A stretch of 64,000 nucleotides of DNA, from NCBI GenBank assembly GCA_025360105.1, contig JANYCT010000092.1, positions 1 through 64,000 of the forward strand, written 5' to 3'. The position numbers and the translations under genes were made by a program. Positions 45,454 through 54,401 of this stretch are shown here, piece by piece. How positions within the stretch are numbered: position 1 is the first letter of the stretch; every line of letters begins with the position of its first letter. The notes beneath the pieces were generated by a model. The model was given only the letters and a program-made list of their open reading frames with translations, was not told where the DNA came from and did no database searches. The stretch comes from Actinomycetes bacterium. GTDB taxonomy: Bacteria > Actinomycetota > Acidimicrobiia > Acidimicrobiales > Ilumatobacteraceae.

Positions 45454-45855
45454 ATGGCTCTCGAACTCATCCCGCTCTGCACAGCCACCGTCACCCTGGC
45501 CGAAACCATCATGGTCTCTGACTCGTTCGTCATCGGCGAGGTCACCGCAATACGTCTGGAAGGCGAGCGGATCCACGCCTCGATGAAGGGTCATGCGGCG
45601 GCCGACTGGTTGCAGATTTCGCCCGCCGGGTATGGCACGCTCGACGTGAAGGTCACCGTCGAGACCGATGACGGTGCCATCATTCACGCCAAGTACACCG
45701 GGCGCCTGCACCTCGACACCATGACCGTGTACGCAACACCGTTGTTCCACACAGGCGACGATCGCTACGCGTGGCTCAATCGCATCCAAGGTGTCGCCAA
45801 GGGAACATTCACCGCGGCCGACACCTTGATCTACGAGATGTACGAACTGCGCTGA
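45454..45855 (+). CDS. DUF3237 family protein
   Basis: 133 residues. The segments GEVTAIRLEGERIHASMKGHAAADWLQI, VKVTVETDDGAIIHAKYTGRL and YAWLNRIQGVAKGTF match the DUF3237 (UPF0311) family, small beta-barrel proteins. Members often lie beside oxidoreductases and hydrolases of aromatic or lipid catabolism; no activity is established that I can name. The gene begins 25 bases after the esterase and may belong with it. Confidence 0.85.
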   Translation: MALELIPLCTATVTLAETIMVSDSFVIGEVTAIRLEGERIHASMKGHAAADWLQISPAGYGTLDVKVTVETDDGAIIHAKYTGRLHLDTMTVYATPLFHTGDDRYAWLNRIQGVAKGTFTAADTLIYEMYELR

Positions 45856-45943
45856 CTCAACTTTCGGGCTCGATCGTGTGCATTGCGGCTACTGCCGGGT
45901 CGAGACGCGCCGTCCGCGACGCCACTTTGCGGCGAGGCTCTTC

Positions 45944-45949
45944 TACGAT
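45944..45949 (+). promoter_or_regulatory. Putative -10 box (TACGAT) for the glycosidase lipoprotein
   Basis: TACGAT ends 6 bases before the GTG at 45956. It supports that start over an in-frame GTG at 45878. Confidence 0.35.
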
Positions 45950-45955
45950 GCATTC

Positions 45956-47071
45956 GTGCCCAACGCGTTGACTCTGTTTCGGCGGCGCGTGACCAGACTC
46001 TGTAGCGGGTTGGCGATCATCGGTCTCGCCACGTTGGCGGCGGGGTGTAGTTCGTCGACGCACGTGACGAGCGGCGCGTCGTCGACCACGATTGCGGCCG
46101 CCGCGGGCGTGCCGACCTCCGGTCCCGTGGCATCTGGCGTGTCGACGCCACCATCTTCTGCTGCGCCTCCACCCGCCCCTGCTGCACCCGCTGCAACCGG
46201 GGCTGCACACGCCGCTCCCGCGCCGATGCAGCCGGTGATTGCCCCTGCCCAAACTCATGAGGGCAAATGGTCAGTGCTGGCCTCAACAGGCGCCGGACCG
46301 GTGATGTGGGGCACCACGATTCGCCCGTTTGCGAGCCATCCCGATGTGATCGCGAGCTACGCAGCGTTCGATCAGACGCAGCTGCACGCAGCGCTGTACA
46401 ACGGCAGTCAGCTCCCTGGCGGGGGGCCATGGAACAACGGCTCGAAAGTGCAACGGAGTGCTCAAACGGCGCTGCTCGCCGCCTTCAACGGTGGCTTCTT
46501 GTTCAAACACATCAAGGGTGGCTACTTCACCGAGGGTCAGGTCGTGAAACCACTGCTGAACGGTGAGGCGACATTGGGCATCGCTGCCGACGGGCGCATG
46601 GCCATCGGTGTCTATGGCAAGGACCTCACCAACGACGGGTCATGGGTGTCGTTGCGCCAGAACCTGCCGCTGATCGTCGACGGCGGGCACGAGGCGGTCA
46701 GCACCGCTCATGAGGCGGGTGTATCAAGCATCTATTGGGGCAACGACTTCGGCGGCGTCATCCTCAACTTTCGTTCTGCGCTGTGTGAGCGATCCGATGG
46801 CATGTTGATGTACGCGGTCGTGGGTAAGGTCGACATCAACGGACTCACACGTGCGTTGGTCGAGGCGGGCTGCAATCGCGCGATGGAACTCGACATCAAT
46901 GGTCGCTGGCCGCAGTTCGTGAGCTTCGATCAGACGGGTTCGGTGCCTCCCACTCCGGTTGCGCTCGATTCGCGGATGAGCCGTCTCACTCGTTACGTCA
47001 CCGTGGGATCGACCAAGGATTTCATCGCGCTGTTCGACCCGGCGTTGCTGCCGCCGGATATCGTTCGCTGA
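45956..47071 (+). CDS. Phosphodiester glycosidase (NAGPA) domain lipoprotein
   Basis: About 371 residues. The signal peptide is Arg-rich, then LAIIGLATLAAGC with the lipidated cysteine. A Ser/Thr/Pro/Ala-rich linker of about 80 residues follows. The catalytic domain shows LLAAFNGGFLFKHIKGGYFTEGQ, LGIAADGRMAIGVYG, LPLIVDGG and an ending MELDINGRWPQFVSF, as in the NAGPA family, which cleaves sugar phosphodiesters. It probably acts on teichoic-acid-like or exopolysaccharide material at the cell surface. Confidence 0.85.
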   Translation: MPNALTLFRRRVTRLCSGLAIIGLATLAAGCSSSTHVTSGASSTTIAAAAGVPTSGPVASGVSTPPSSAAPPPAPAAPAATGAAHAAPAPMQPVIAPAQTHEGKWSVLASTGAGPVMWGTTIRPFASHPDVIASYAAFDQTQLHAALYNGSQLPGGGPWNNGSKVQRSAQTALLAAFNGGFLFKHIKGGYFTEGQVVKPLLNGEATLGIAADGRMAIGVYGKDLTNDGSWVSLRQNLPLIVDGGHEAVSTAHEAGVSSIYWGNDFGGVILNFRSALCERSDGMLMYAVVGKVDINGLTRALVEAGCNRAMELDINGRWPQFVSFDQTGSVPPTPVALDSRMSRLTRYVTVGSTKDFIALFDPALLPPDIVR

Positions 47072-47101
47072 CCCGACCTGACGCGGGGCCGACATCGCGA
47101 G

Positions 47102-48592
47102 ATGATGGGGATCGTGACAGGGGAACATCGGCGGACATGGCTGGTGATCGGCGCGGCGGCGGTGCTGTCTGCGCTGCTTCGGCTGCGGATGCTGTGGAGC
47201 GCGGTGAGCGTCGACGAGGGTGGTTACCTCGCGGCGGCACGAGCGTGGGCTCATGGACACGTGCTGTACCGCGACGTCTTCATCGACCGCCCTCAGGGTC
47301 TGCTTGCACTGTTCCGCCTCTGGGACTGGATATCGGGGGGCAACACCGCATCGATCCGGATCCTGGCCATGCTGTTTGGTGCACTCCTCGTGGTCTCGAT
47401 GGGCATCGTCGTGCGCGAGACAGCCGGCGACCGCGCCGCTCGTTATGCCGCCGTGCTCTGCGCAATCGTGTCCGCGGCGCCAGTGCTCGAGGGGTACGCC
47501 GCAAATGCCGAGTTACTGAGCGGCGCTGTCGCGGCGGCAGGCCTTGCGCTCGGTGTGCTGGCACTGTCGAAATCTCGCCCGATGTTGTGGTTCTTTGCAT
47601 CGGGATTGGCAGCAGGCCTCGCGCTGTCGATCAAGCAATCCGGATTCGATGGCCTTCTCACGATCGTGACGTGGCTGGTGATCGTCGCGGTCGTCAACGT
47701 CGACGCCATCAGCCGTCGTCGAGCATTGCGGGCATTCGTTGCCGTGAGTGCAGGTCTGATGGCTGTGGTCTCCGTACTTGTTGTCCATGGTGCGCTCACC
47801 GGGTGGTCTCGTTGGTGGACTGCGGTGGTCGGATACCGGCTCAGAACGCAGAGCCTGTTTGCCTCGGCGGAGTGGACGAATTTCGTGCAAGTCGCGCCGT
47901 ACGCAACCATCGTGTTGGGCGCCGCCGTTGTACCAGTGGCGCTCGGCGCCCGCTGGGCGATGCGCGACATGCGTCACCCACGCACGATTTCCTTCGCCCC
48001 GGCACCGGCGCTACTCGTCTTGTGGCTCGGCTGGGCGACCACCGCCTTCTTCATCGGTGGTGGTTTCTGGCGTCACTATTGGATGTTGCTGATGGGTCCG
48101 TTGAGTGCGCTAGCCGGCGTTGGCATCAGCCGACTGCCCCGCCTCAGACTTGTTGCAGCAGCGGGGGTCGTGGTGCCGTGCCTGGCCATCACGTCGTGGG
48201 TGTACGCAGCCGACCGAACGCAGCTGAACATTCGCGCCGCCGCCGATCATCGCGCCATGATCGATGAACATGTGGCCACATGGTTCAACGTGAATCGCGA
48301 GGCTGGCGAGAGCCTCTATGCGCTGTGTGGTAGCGCGGCGGTCTATGCCGATGCGCATCAAGACCCCGGGTACCCATTCCTGTGGCAGCTCGAAACCCTG
48401 CTGGGCGCGAATGCGCAGGACCGTCTTATTGCCTACCTCAGCAATCCGCGAACGGCACCGCACTACGTGGCTGAGTATCAGTCACCGAAGTGGTGCGACA
48501 CGTCGGGGCGCGTGGGCAGAATCATGAACCATTCATACCGCAAGGTCGCAATGGTTGGCCCAGTGACGATGTACGAGCGGGCGGTGCCGTAG
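47102..48592 (+). CDS. GT-C fold membrane glycosyltransferase (family 39/ArnT-like)
   Basis: 496 residues with about ten membrane helices. The first loop holds WSAVSVDEGGYLAAARAWAHGHVLYRDVFIDRPQG. Its acidic pair and RPQG element are typical of polyprenyl-phosphate-sugar glycosyltransferases such as ArnT and protein mannosyltransferases. A soluble C-terminal part of about 120 residues follows the last helix. It likely transfers a sugar from a lipid carrier to an extracytoplasmic acceptor. It starts 30 bases after the glycosidase gene. The acceptor is unknown; the Thr/Pro-rich lipoproteins nearby are a possible target. Confidence 0.8.
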   Translation: MMGIVTGEHRRTWLVIGAAAVLSALLRLRMLWSAVSVDEGGYLAAARAWAHGHVLYRDVFIDRPQGLLALFRLWDWISGGNTASIRILAMLFGALLVVSMGIVVRETAGDRAARYAAVLCAIVSAAPVLEGYAANAELLSGAVAAAGLALGVLALSKSRPMLWFFASGLAAGLALSIKQSGFDGLLTIVTWLVIVAVVNVDAISRRRALRAFVAVSAGLMAVVSVLVVHGALTGWSRWWTAVVGYRLRTQSLFASAEWTNFVQVAPYATIVLGAAVVPVALGARWAMRDMRHPRTISFAPAPALLVLWLGWATTAFFIGGGFWRHYWMLLMGPLSALAGVGISRLPRLRLVAAAGVVVPCLAITSWVYAADRTQLNIRAAADHRAMIDEHVATWFNVNREAGESLYALCGSAAVYADAHQDPGYPFLWQLETLLGANAQDRLIAYLSNPRTAPHYVAEYQSPKWCDTSGRVGRIMNHSYRKVAMVGPVTMYERAVP

Positions 48593-48595
48593 CAA

Positions 48596-49756
48596 TCACG
48601 CTCCGGACGTGGTGGTCGCAGCAACGGTTGTGACGGGAACGGTGGTGGTGGTGGCCGGCGGTTTCGGCTTCACCGTGGTCGTCGTCGAGGGGGCCACGGT
48701 GGTGGCAGGAATGGTCGATGACGTGGTGGTTGTTGCGTTCGGGTCGGGCCGATTGAACGAGGGCAGCGACTCGTTCTTGGTGTACTGCTCGGGCTGTTTT
48801 CCGTCCTCGGCCCACACGTACACCAAGTCACCGTTCTTGACCAAAGATGGGAAGAACTTGGCGATGTCCTGGTTCATTCGCACGCATCCGTGCGATGCCG
48901 GTGCCAACGGCACGTGGTCGGCGCCGTGTGCCGCGATGCCGTAGTTGAAGTACACAGGGTTCATCATGCCGCCGAGTGGACCAACGCGATCGCCGGTGTA
49001 GCGACGGGTGAACTTGAAGACGCCGCCTGGTGTCTTCGCCTCGGCGCACACCGCTTTTTGAATGGGAGCGGGCAGCGGTGCACCGTACTCGTCGGTGTTG
49101 TAGGTGACTGTCTCGCACCATGTCTTGGGCGTGCGATCCGGATTCTCCTCGCCGGAGGAGATGTGAGTGACGAGCACCGGTTTGTCGTTGGTGAAGACGA
49201 TCGCCACCTGCTCGGGGAGGTAGATCTCCATGTGTGTCGCGCCGCTGCCGTTGGCGACCGTGCGTCGCGGCGCAATGACCACGTTTCCCTGCATCGTCTG
49301 CCACATTTGATCCGTGATAGATCCGGTGGCCTGTTCGCGCGGTGTGCGCAGCACCAGCTTCTCGAAGGCCCACACGGACTGTTGTGTATCCGATCCAAAG
49401 TGCCCATCGACCGGACCGGGCGCAAACCCGAGATCGGTGAGACGTTGCTGCACCTGCTGCACGTCCGGTCCGGTGGAACCGAGCTTGATCGCCTGCGCGA
49501 GCGACGTCTTCACGATAGGCGGGCCACTGAGCACCACGACGGGGTCTGCGACGTTGGCGGGCACGGTCAGCGAGGGGTTGTTGATCGCTCCCAGGCCTGA
49601 GGGGTCGGCGCTGGGACTGTTTCCGTGACACGACAAACCGGCGAGGACGACGAATACGAGCACGCTGACTCCCGCGATTGCTGGTGCCCAGTGTCGAAGA
49701 AGATCAGCAGTCGATGACGGAGACTGCGGATGATCGGGCGGCTCGTTCGTGGTCAT
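48596..49756 (-). CDS. L,D-transpeptidase with peptidoglycan-binding domain
   Basis: About 386 residues. A cytoplasmic N-terminus is followed by one membrane segment (AIAGVSVLVFVVLAGLSC, also lipobox-like). A PG_binding_1 domain comes next (LGSTGPDVQQVQQRLTDLGF), then a YkuD domain with PASHGCVRM containing the catalytic Cys and His. The C-terminus is a Thr/Pro/Val-rich tail of about 60 residues. These enzymes form 3-3 cross-links in peptidoglycan or attach proteins to it. An ATG at 49828 gives a longer N-terminus; 49756 is preferred. The gene is convergent with the glycosyltransferase, with only 3 bases between stops. Confidence 0.9.
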   Translation of the reverse strand: MTTNEPPDHPQSPSSTADLLRHWAPAIAGVSVLVFVVLAGLSCHGNSPSADPSGLGAINNPSLTVPANVADPVVVLSGPPIVKTSLAQAIKLGSTGPDVQQVQQRLTDLGFAPGPVDGHFGSDTQQSVWAFEKLVLRTPREQATGSITDQMWQTMQGNVVIAPRRTVANGSGATHMEIYLPEQVAIVFTNDKPVLVTHISSGEENPDRTPKTWCETVTYNTDEYGAPLPAPIQKAVCAEAKTPGGVFKFTRRYTGDRVGPLGGMMNPVYFNYGIAAHGADHVPLAPASHGCVRMNQDIAKFFPSLVKNGDLVYVWAEDGKQPEQYTKNESLPSFNRPDPNATTTTSSTIPATTVAPSTTTTVKPKPPATTTTVPVTTVAATTTSGA

Positions 49757-49857
49757 CTCCGACAGGCCTTCACACGCACCCGCGCACGGTACCAGCGCAG
49801 ACGGGCTGGCGTTATTCGCCCTCGGCACCTTCAGCGGGCAGGGTCGAACCCGAGGGG

Positions 49858-49863
49858 TAGTGT
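49858..49863 (+). promoter_or_regulatory. Putative -10 box (TAGTGT) for the antiporter gene
   Basis: TAGTGT ends 8 bases before the ATG at 49872, with no Shine-Dalgarno, as in other leaderless candidates here. Confidence 0.3.
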
Positions 49864-49871
49864 GACGCGCG

Positions 49872-51029
49872 ATGGATTTCGGCCTGCTCGCGCTGGTGAT
49901 CGCCGCCGGCCTGATCGGGCCGCTGCTGGCGTCGATGCACCGCTTTGCCCCGCCCGTGGTGGTCGGTCAGATCGCCGCCGGCGTAGTGCTCGGCACCAGC
50001 GGACTCGGTTGGATCAAACCCGACGAAACGTTTGTCAGCGGCCTCGCCACGATCGGGTTTGCCCTGCTGATGTTCATCGTCGGCACTCACCTCCCCGTGC
50101 GTGATGCGGGTCTCCGATCGGCGCTCGCTGTCGGTCTCGGCCTTGCGGCAACGGTGGGCGTGCTGGCCGTGGCGGGTGGACTGTTGGTTGCGCCGCATGT
50201 TGGCCGTGCACGCCCGGGCATCCTCGCCGTGTTGATGGCCACCAGTTCCGGGGCTGTGGCCTTACCCGTCTTGCAAGGGCTGGCAGTCCGAGATCGAGTG
50301 ACGCTCGTGGCCACTGCGTGGATCGCGATTGCTGATGTCGCGACGGTGCTGATGCTCCCGCTGGTTCTCGCCACAGGCCGGCTCGGTCGAGTGCTGATCG
50401 GCGGCGCGCTGGTCATCGCTGCGAGCGGCGCGCTGTACGTCCTCGCAAGGTTCCTGCGCGGCACCGCAATGGTGCTTCGGGCGCGCGCTCTCTCGCGTGA
50501 GCGCGGTTGGGGCCTCGATCTGCGCATCTCCTTGCTTGCGCTGTTCAGCTGTGCGTGGGTGGCAACGCGATTTGGTACCTCGATTCTCATTGCGGGGTTC
50601 GCGGTCGGCGCGGTGGTCGCCCTGCTGGGTGCTCCGAGGCGAGTTGCCCAACAACTCGTCGGTGTTGGTGAGGGCTTCCTCATCCCGGTGTTTTTCGTCC
50701 ATCTCGGCGCGCAGCTCGACCTCGGGGCCCTAGTCACGTCGTCGCAGGCGCTGTGGCTGGCGGGTGCGATCGCGACTGTGGCCATCCTGATTCACGTCGT
50801 TGCTGCGCTTGCGTGGCGGCTCACACTCGGAGCGGGCCTGCTCGCGTCGGCCCAACTCGGCGTTCCAGCGGCCGTGGTCTCGATCGGGCTGACGACGCAT
50901 CAGCTCACACCAGCACAGGGTTCTGCGATCATGGCTGCGTTGCTGGTGACCCTCGCCGCCTCGGCAGTGGGCAGCGTGTTGCTCGGCCATCGCGGTCATC
51001 TCATGGACGCCAATGCGCCAATCGAGTAG
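49872..51029 (+). CDS. Cation:proton antiporter, CPA2 (KefB-like) membrane domain
   Basis: 385 residues with about 12 hydrophobic helices. The opening PPVVVGQIAAGVVLGTSGLGW and GFALLMFIVGTHLP match the Na_H_Exchanger domain of CPA2 antiporters. Near residue 150 the family's ion-binding region reads IAIADVATVLMLPLVL, with one Asp. The protein ends after the membrane domain and lacks the TrkA-N domain of full KefB/KefC. It probably exchanges K+ or Na+ for protons. It is divergent from the transpeptidase and convergent with the operon at 51-56 kb. Confidence 0.85.
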   Translation: MDFGLLALVIAAGLIGPLLASMHRFAPPVVVGQIAAGVVLGTSGLGWIKPDETFVSGLATIGFALLMFIVGTHLPVRDAGLRSALAVGLGLAATVGVLAVAGGLLVAPHVGRARPGILAVLMATSSGAVALPVLQGLAVRDRVTLVATAWIAIADVATVLMLPLVLATGRLGRVLIGGALVIAASGALYVLARFLRGTAMVLRARALSRERGWGLDLRISLLALFSCAWVATRFGTSILIAGFAVGAVVALLGAPRRVAQQLVGVGEGFLIPVFFVHLGAQLDLGALVTSSQALWLAGAIATVAILIHVVAALAWRLTLGAGLLASAQLGVPAAVVSIGLTTHQLTPAQGSAIMAALLVTLAASAVGSVLLGHRGHLMDANAPIE

Positions 51030-51042
51030 CGGCCCGCGTGAA

Positions 51043-53331
51043 TCAGGTCCGAACTGCGTCGACCGTGTTTGCATTCTGAGGAGCATGGTCCGCTTCCGCG
51101 GGTTGCTTTCGTCGTGCCATCACCCACACGAAGATTGCGGTCACGGTGGCAGAGAGCAGATGTTGCACGTCGAACAGGCGGTGATGAAATACGACGGCAA
51201 CCACGAGAAACACGAAGACCCCGCCAACCACAACTCGCCGGGTTGTGCGGTTCTGAATCGATACCGCAACAGCTGCCGCAAGCGCCCATGCCCCTGCCGA
51301 CGGTCCGCTGTCGCGCCCGCGGATGATCTGTATCGCGTCTGCATTGCCGTTGGCCGCGGCGAGGCGCACAGCGATCAACACCGGAACCGTGCTGATCCAG
51401 TCGCCGAGGAAGAAGATCGCGACGGTGCGACGGCTCCTGATCGTCCACTCCGCAATCGGCAAGATAATCAGGCACAGTGCCACGTTCGCCCACACGAACC
51501 CGGCACGGTCCTGCACGAGTTGAGACGACGGAAGTCGCCACAGTTGCAGACGCGCGAGGTCGCGCCAGCCGAGACCGAAGTGACGCATGATTCCCGGGTA
51601 GCTCTCCGGATCGATCTCGGTGGCTGCCATCAGCCAGATGATCGTTCCACCAATCGCAAGCGTCACCGGGAAGGTGCGGGCCACAGAGCTTCCACGACTC
51701 CACACGCTGTGCGGCTCGGGCAGTTCGCCGGCGCGCATCACAGCCGTCGCGATCTTCGGAAGGTCTGCCTCGGTTCGGAAGGCGAGGTAGCGGTCCTCCC
51801 ACCGGGGTTGCCATTTGTCCTTGAACATGCGCAGACCGCGGTAGTGGAACGCGTTGTCGCCCCGGTCGTACAGCACGCGCAGCGCGCGGTCGGGCAGCGA
51901 GTCGCCGGTGATGTTCGCAAGGGGTGCCAATCCGAGGTTCATGCCCGTGTAGCCCTCGTCGCGAAAGCGGTTGATGAGGCCCACGAACAAGAATTCCATC
52001 ACCCCGTTCGGGGCGTCGTGGCGTCGTCGCATGAGGTCGAAATTGCCGTCATGGCCCTTGTACGAGGGCAAGACGTTGGCGAACGCGACGATGCGACCGG
52101 AGTCGTGATGGCGCACGACCACCACGGTCGAGGTGCGCAGGGCTTCAGGGTCGAACCGGCCAACGGTGAACGTTCGTTCGCGCCGACCACCCTCGCTCAT
52201 CCACGAATCGGATACCTCGTGCAGTTGGGTCATGGTCGCGTCGTCGATCGGCATGGTGAGCTCGGCGAGTTCCAGCCCGGCACGTTCGACGCGACGGATG
52301 GCGGACCGGAGCGACTTGTACTCCTTCGCATCGATCGACCATGACTGCACGTCAATGATGGCTTCCTCGCCGATCTTGAGGGTCTTGAATCCAGCGGCTC
52401 TGAGCGTGGGCTCACTGCCGGGGGTGACCTGATGGAACGCCGGAGTCCAGCCGTTCAGGCTGCACAGGTCGGAGAACTCGTCGAGGACCTGCCGACACGA
52501 TTCCGGAGAACCGATGGGTTCGCCCAGCGCTACTGCTGTCGTGCCGATGACCTTGTAACCAATGAAGGCGTCTCGGTCTTGAGCGATCAACCAGCTCTTG
52601 TCGTCGAGCAACGCAAACGGCGCGAGCGATGTGGTGCCCCAACGATTCAGGATGTCGAGCACTGTCTGGTGGTCACTTCGATCGTGCCGGAATACGACAG
52701 TCGCGACGATGCGCGCGATCCCCACGAAGATCACGGCAAGCGCAGCGAAACGAACGGAATCGACGAACCAGCGTCCATGTCTGGTGACCGGTTCGATCGT
52801 GGATGTGGGCAGGAGTACCAGGAGGCGCAGTGCGTCCTCGATCGACTCGCCGAGTGTGGTGCTTGTACGGAAGTTGCGGTCGAGGAAGTACAGCCCGATC
52901 GTGCCGTAGGCGAGGACGGCAAGCAACCCGATGCCGAGTAGCTGCACGCCTCGTCTCACGAGCGCCGGATCGGATCGAGCAACGAAGCACCGACGGGTCA
53001 CGATGAGCATGACGATGGTGGCGATCGAGAGTCCGAGACCAAGTGCGTCAAATTGCTTCACATGGTGTCCCGATGTCGACACGAGCGAAGCGGCGAGCGC
53101 GATCCACCATGCGTTGCGCTTTCCGTGCAGTAGTGAACGGGAGACGATGATCAATCCAATGCCGGCAATGAGCAACACGTAACGTGCCCCAAAGACGGCA
53201 TCGAGAGCCCAGCCCGCACCCAGGAAACCGGCCCGCATATGTGTGCGGTCCTCAGCCGCAAGCACGAGGTTGGTGACACCCAGCAGCAGCACGATGGCAG
53301 CAACGACTCGACGCACCCAACGCGCGGTCAC
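51043..53331 (-). CDS. MprF-type aminoacyl-phosphatidylglycerol synthase fused to a rhomboid-like membrane domain
   Basis: 762 residues in three parts. Residues 1-215 have about six membrane helices. Residues about 225-545 are a DUF2156 (LPG_synthase_C) domain: RWGTTSLAPFALLDDKSWLIAQDRDAFIGYKV, AVALGEPIGS, APNGVMEFLFVGLINRFRDEGYTGMNLGLAPLA, and a FHYRGLRMFKDKWQPRWEDRYLAF ending. This domain transfers an amino acid from tRNA to phosphatidylglycerol. Residues 560-750 form another membrane domain with SGPSAGAWALA and FDVQHLLSATV, which resemble the Ser and His helices of rhomboid proteases. The start overlaps the flippase gene by 4 bases. Together they are a split MprF. Confidence 0.85.
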   Translation of the reverse strand: MTARWVRRVVAAIVLLLGVTNLVLAAEDRTHMRAGFLGAGWALDAVFGARYVLLIAGIGLIIVSRSLLHGKRNAWWIALAASLVSTSGHHVKQFDALGLGLSIATIVMLIVTRRCFVARSDPALVRRGVQLLGIGLLAVLAYGTIGLYFLDRNFRTSTTLGESIEDALRLLVLLPTSTIEPVTRHGRWFVDSVRFAALAVIFVGIARIVATVVFRHDRSDHQTVLDILNRWGTTSLAPFALLDDKSWLIAQDRDAFIGYKVIGTTAVALGEPIGSPESCRQVLDEFSDLCSLNGWTPAFHQVTPGSEPTLRAAGFKTLKIGEEAIIDVQSWSIDAKEYKSLRSAIRRVERAGLELAELTMPIDDATMTQLHEVSDSWMSEGGRRERTFTVGRFDPEALRTSTVVVVRHHDSGRIVAFANVLPSYKGHDGNFDLMRRRHDAPNGVMEFLFVGLINRFRDEGYTGMNLGLAPLANITGDSLPDRALRVLYDRGDNAFHYRGLRMFKDKWQPRWEDRYLAFRTEADLPKIATAVMRAGELPEPHSVWSRGSSVARTFPVTLAIGGTIIWLMAATEIDPESYPGIMRHFGLGWRDLARLQLWRLPSSQLVQDRAGFVWANVALCLIILPIAEWTIRSRRTVAIFFLGDWISTVPVLIAVRLAAANGNADAIQIIRGRDSGPSAGAWALAAAVAVSIQNRTTRRVVVGGVFVFLVVAVVFHHRLFDVQHLLSATVTAIFVWVMARRKQPAEADHAPQNANTVDAVRT

Positions 53332-54401
53332 GATGCCGCTCGTTCTGATGCGCTGCCTGTTGGTTCAACCGTCAGCCGAGCCGACTGGCGCAGACGGTGT
53401 CCAACTCCGAGCCCGATGACAATCGGCAGCCACATCTCCACGACGCGATACAACACCACTGCGGCAGTGGCCGTTGCAACTGATGCTCCGTAGCTGACGA
53501 GTACAGCCCCGAGCGACACCTCCACAAAGCCAAGCCCGCCGGGCAGAAAGCCGACAATCGCGAACAGCACCGACACGGAGTAACCGACGAAGGCGACCAT
53601 CAGACTCTGAGACGCGCCCACCGCGGCTGCGGCTGCCCATAGCTCGATGACTCCGATGGCCTCCACTCCCACTGCGTGGCCAAGGACTGGTACGACTCCT
53701 CGCGACCGTCTGCGTACCAGCAACATCGAGTCGTACATCTCGTCCGCACCCGTCACATCCATCGGTGTCGGCGGGCGCCGCCTCACGAACGAGGCGATTC
53801 GGTGGGGCAGGGCGTAGAGGCGTCGGATCGCCGTGCGAGAACGGAATGCGGCGACATACGCCCCGAGGCGGGCCGTCAAATAGATGCCGAACACCACGCT
53901 GGCGATGATTTCGGTACGGCTGAGATGGCCATCGGCCCAGACCAGCGTCAGGGCGGCGATGAGTGTGGCCGCGAATGCAATCTCACCGGCCGACTGGGCC
54001 AGTGCGTAGCTGGCGACCACCGATCCGCGTGGTCGGTTGCGCCGCCGTGCATCGGCAAGAAACAGCACCAGGCCCGCCATCCCGCCCGACTTGGTGATCA
54101 GGTTCAACGCATTGCCGCCCACGGCAGGCGCCACGAGGTCGAATCGACCCGTGTCGAGTTGCGCAGCCCGCTGGGCCGCGGCGTGCATCAGCGCGAGATT
54201 GAGCAGCCACGCCACCATGGCTAACAACATCAACCCCAGCCACCCCGGCTGAGCGGTTCTCACCGAGCGCCATGCGCTCGGCAATTCCGCCCAGTTCTGC
54301 TGCACGAACAGTGCCAAGAAGCCGGCCACGACGACAAGCCCAAAGCCCTGCCAGAACCGACCCGTCGATGCGGGGATGCGGGCACCAGCCTCGGTGGTCA
54401 G
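53328..54401 (-). CDS. MprF-like flippase domain membrane protein (LPG synthase TM region)
   Basis: About 357 residues with about eight helices. Segments such as VGGNALNLITKSGGMAGLVLFLADA, SYALAQSAGEIAFA and FVGYSVSVLFAIVGFLPGGLGFVEVSLGAVLVSYG match the lysylphosphatidylglycerol synthetase TM region (UPF0104/AglD). In MprF this half flips the aminoacylated lipid outward. The start is uncertain. A CTG at 54401 overlaps the upstream stop by 4 bases like the other junctions; a GTG at 54329 would trim the first helix; an ATG at 54530 would overlap the permease gene by over 130 bases. It is coupled to the synthase by a four-base overlap. Confidence 0.8.
   Translation of the reverse strand: MTTEAGARIPASTGRFWQGFGLVVVAGFLALFVQQNWAELPSAWRSVRTAQPGWLGLMLLAMVAWLLNLALMHAAAQRAAQLDTGRFDLVAPAVGGNALNLITKSGGMAGLVLFLADARRRNRPRGSVVASYALAQSAGEIAFAATLIAALTLVWADGHLSRTEIIASVVFGIYLTARLGAYVAAFRSRTAIRRLYALPHRIASFVRRRPPTPMDVTGADEMYDSMLLVRRRSRGVVPVLGHAVGVEAIGVIELWAAAAAVGASQSLMVAFVGYSVSVLFAIVGFLPGGLGFVEVSLGAVLVSYGASVATATAAVVLYRVVEMWLPIVIGLGVGHRLRQSARLTVEPTGSASERAAS

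Noticed and set aside
49838-49858. tRNA T-arm-like sequence (GGTCGAACCCGAGG)
   Set aside because: No acceptor stem, anticodon arm or matching ends could be built around it.
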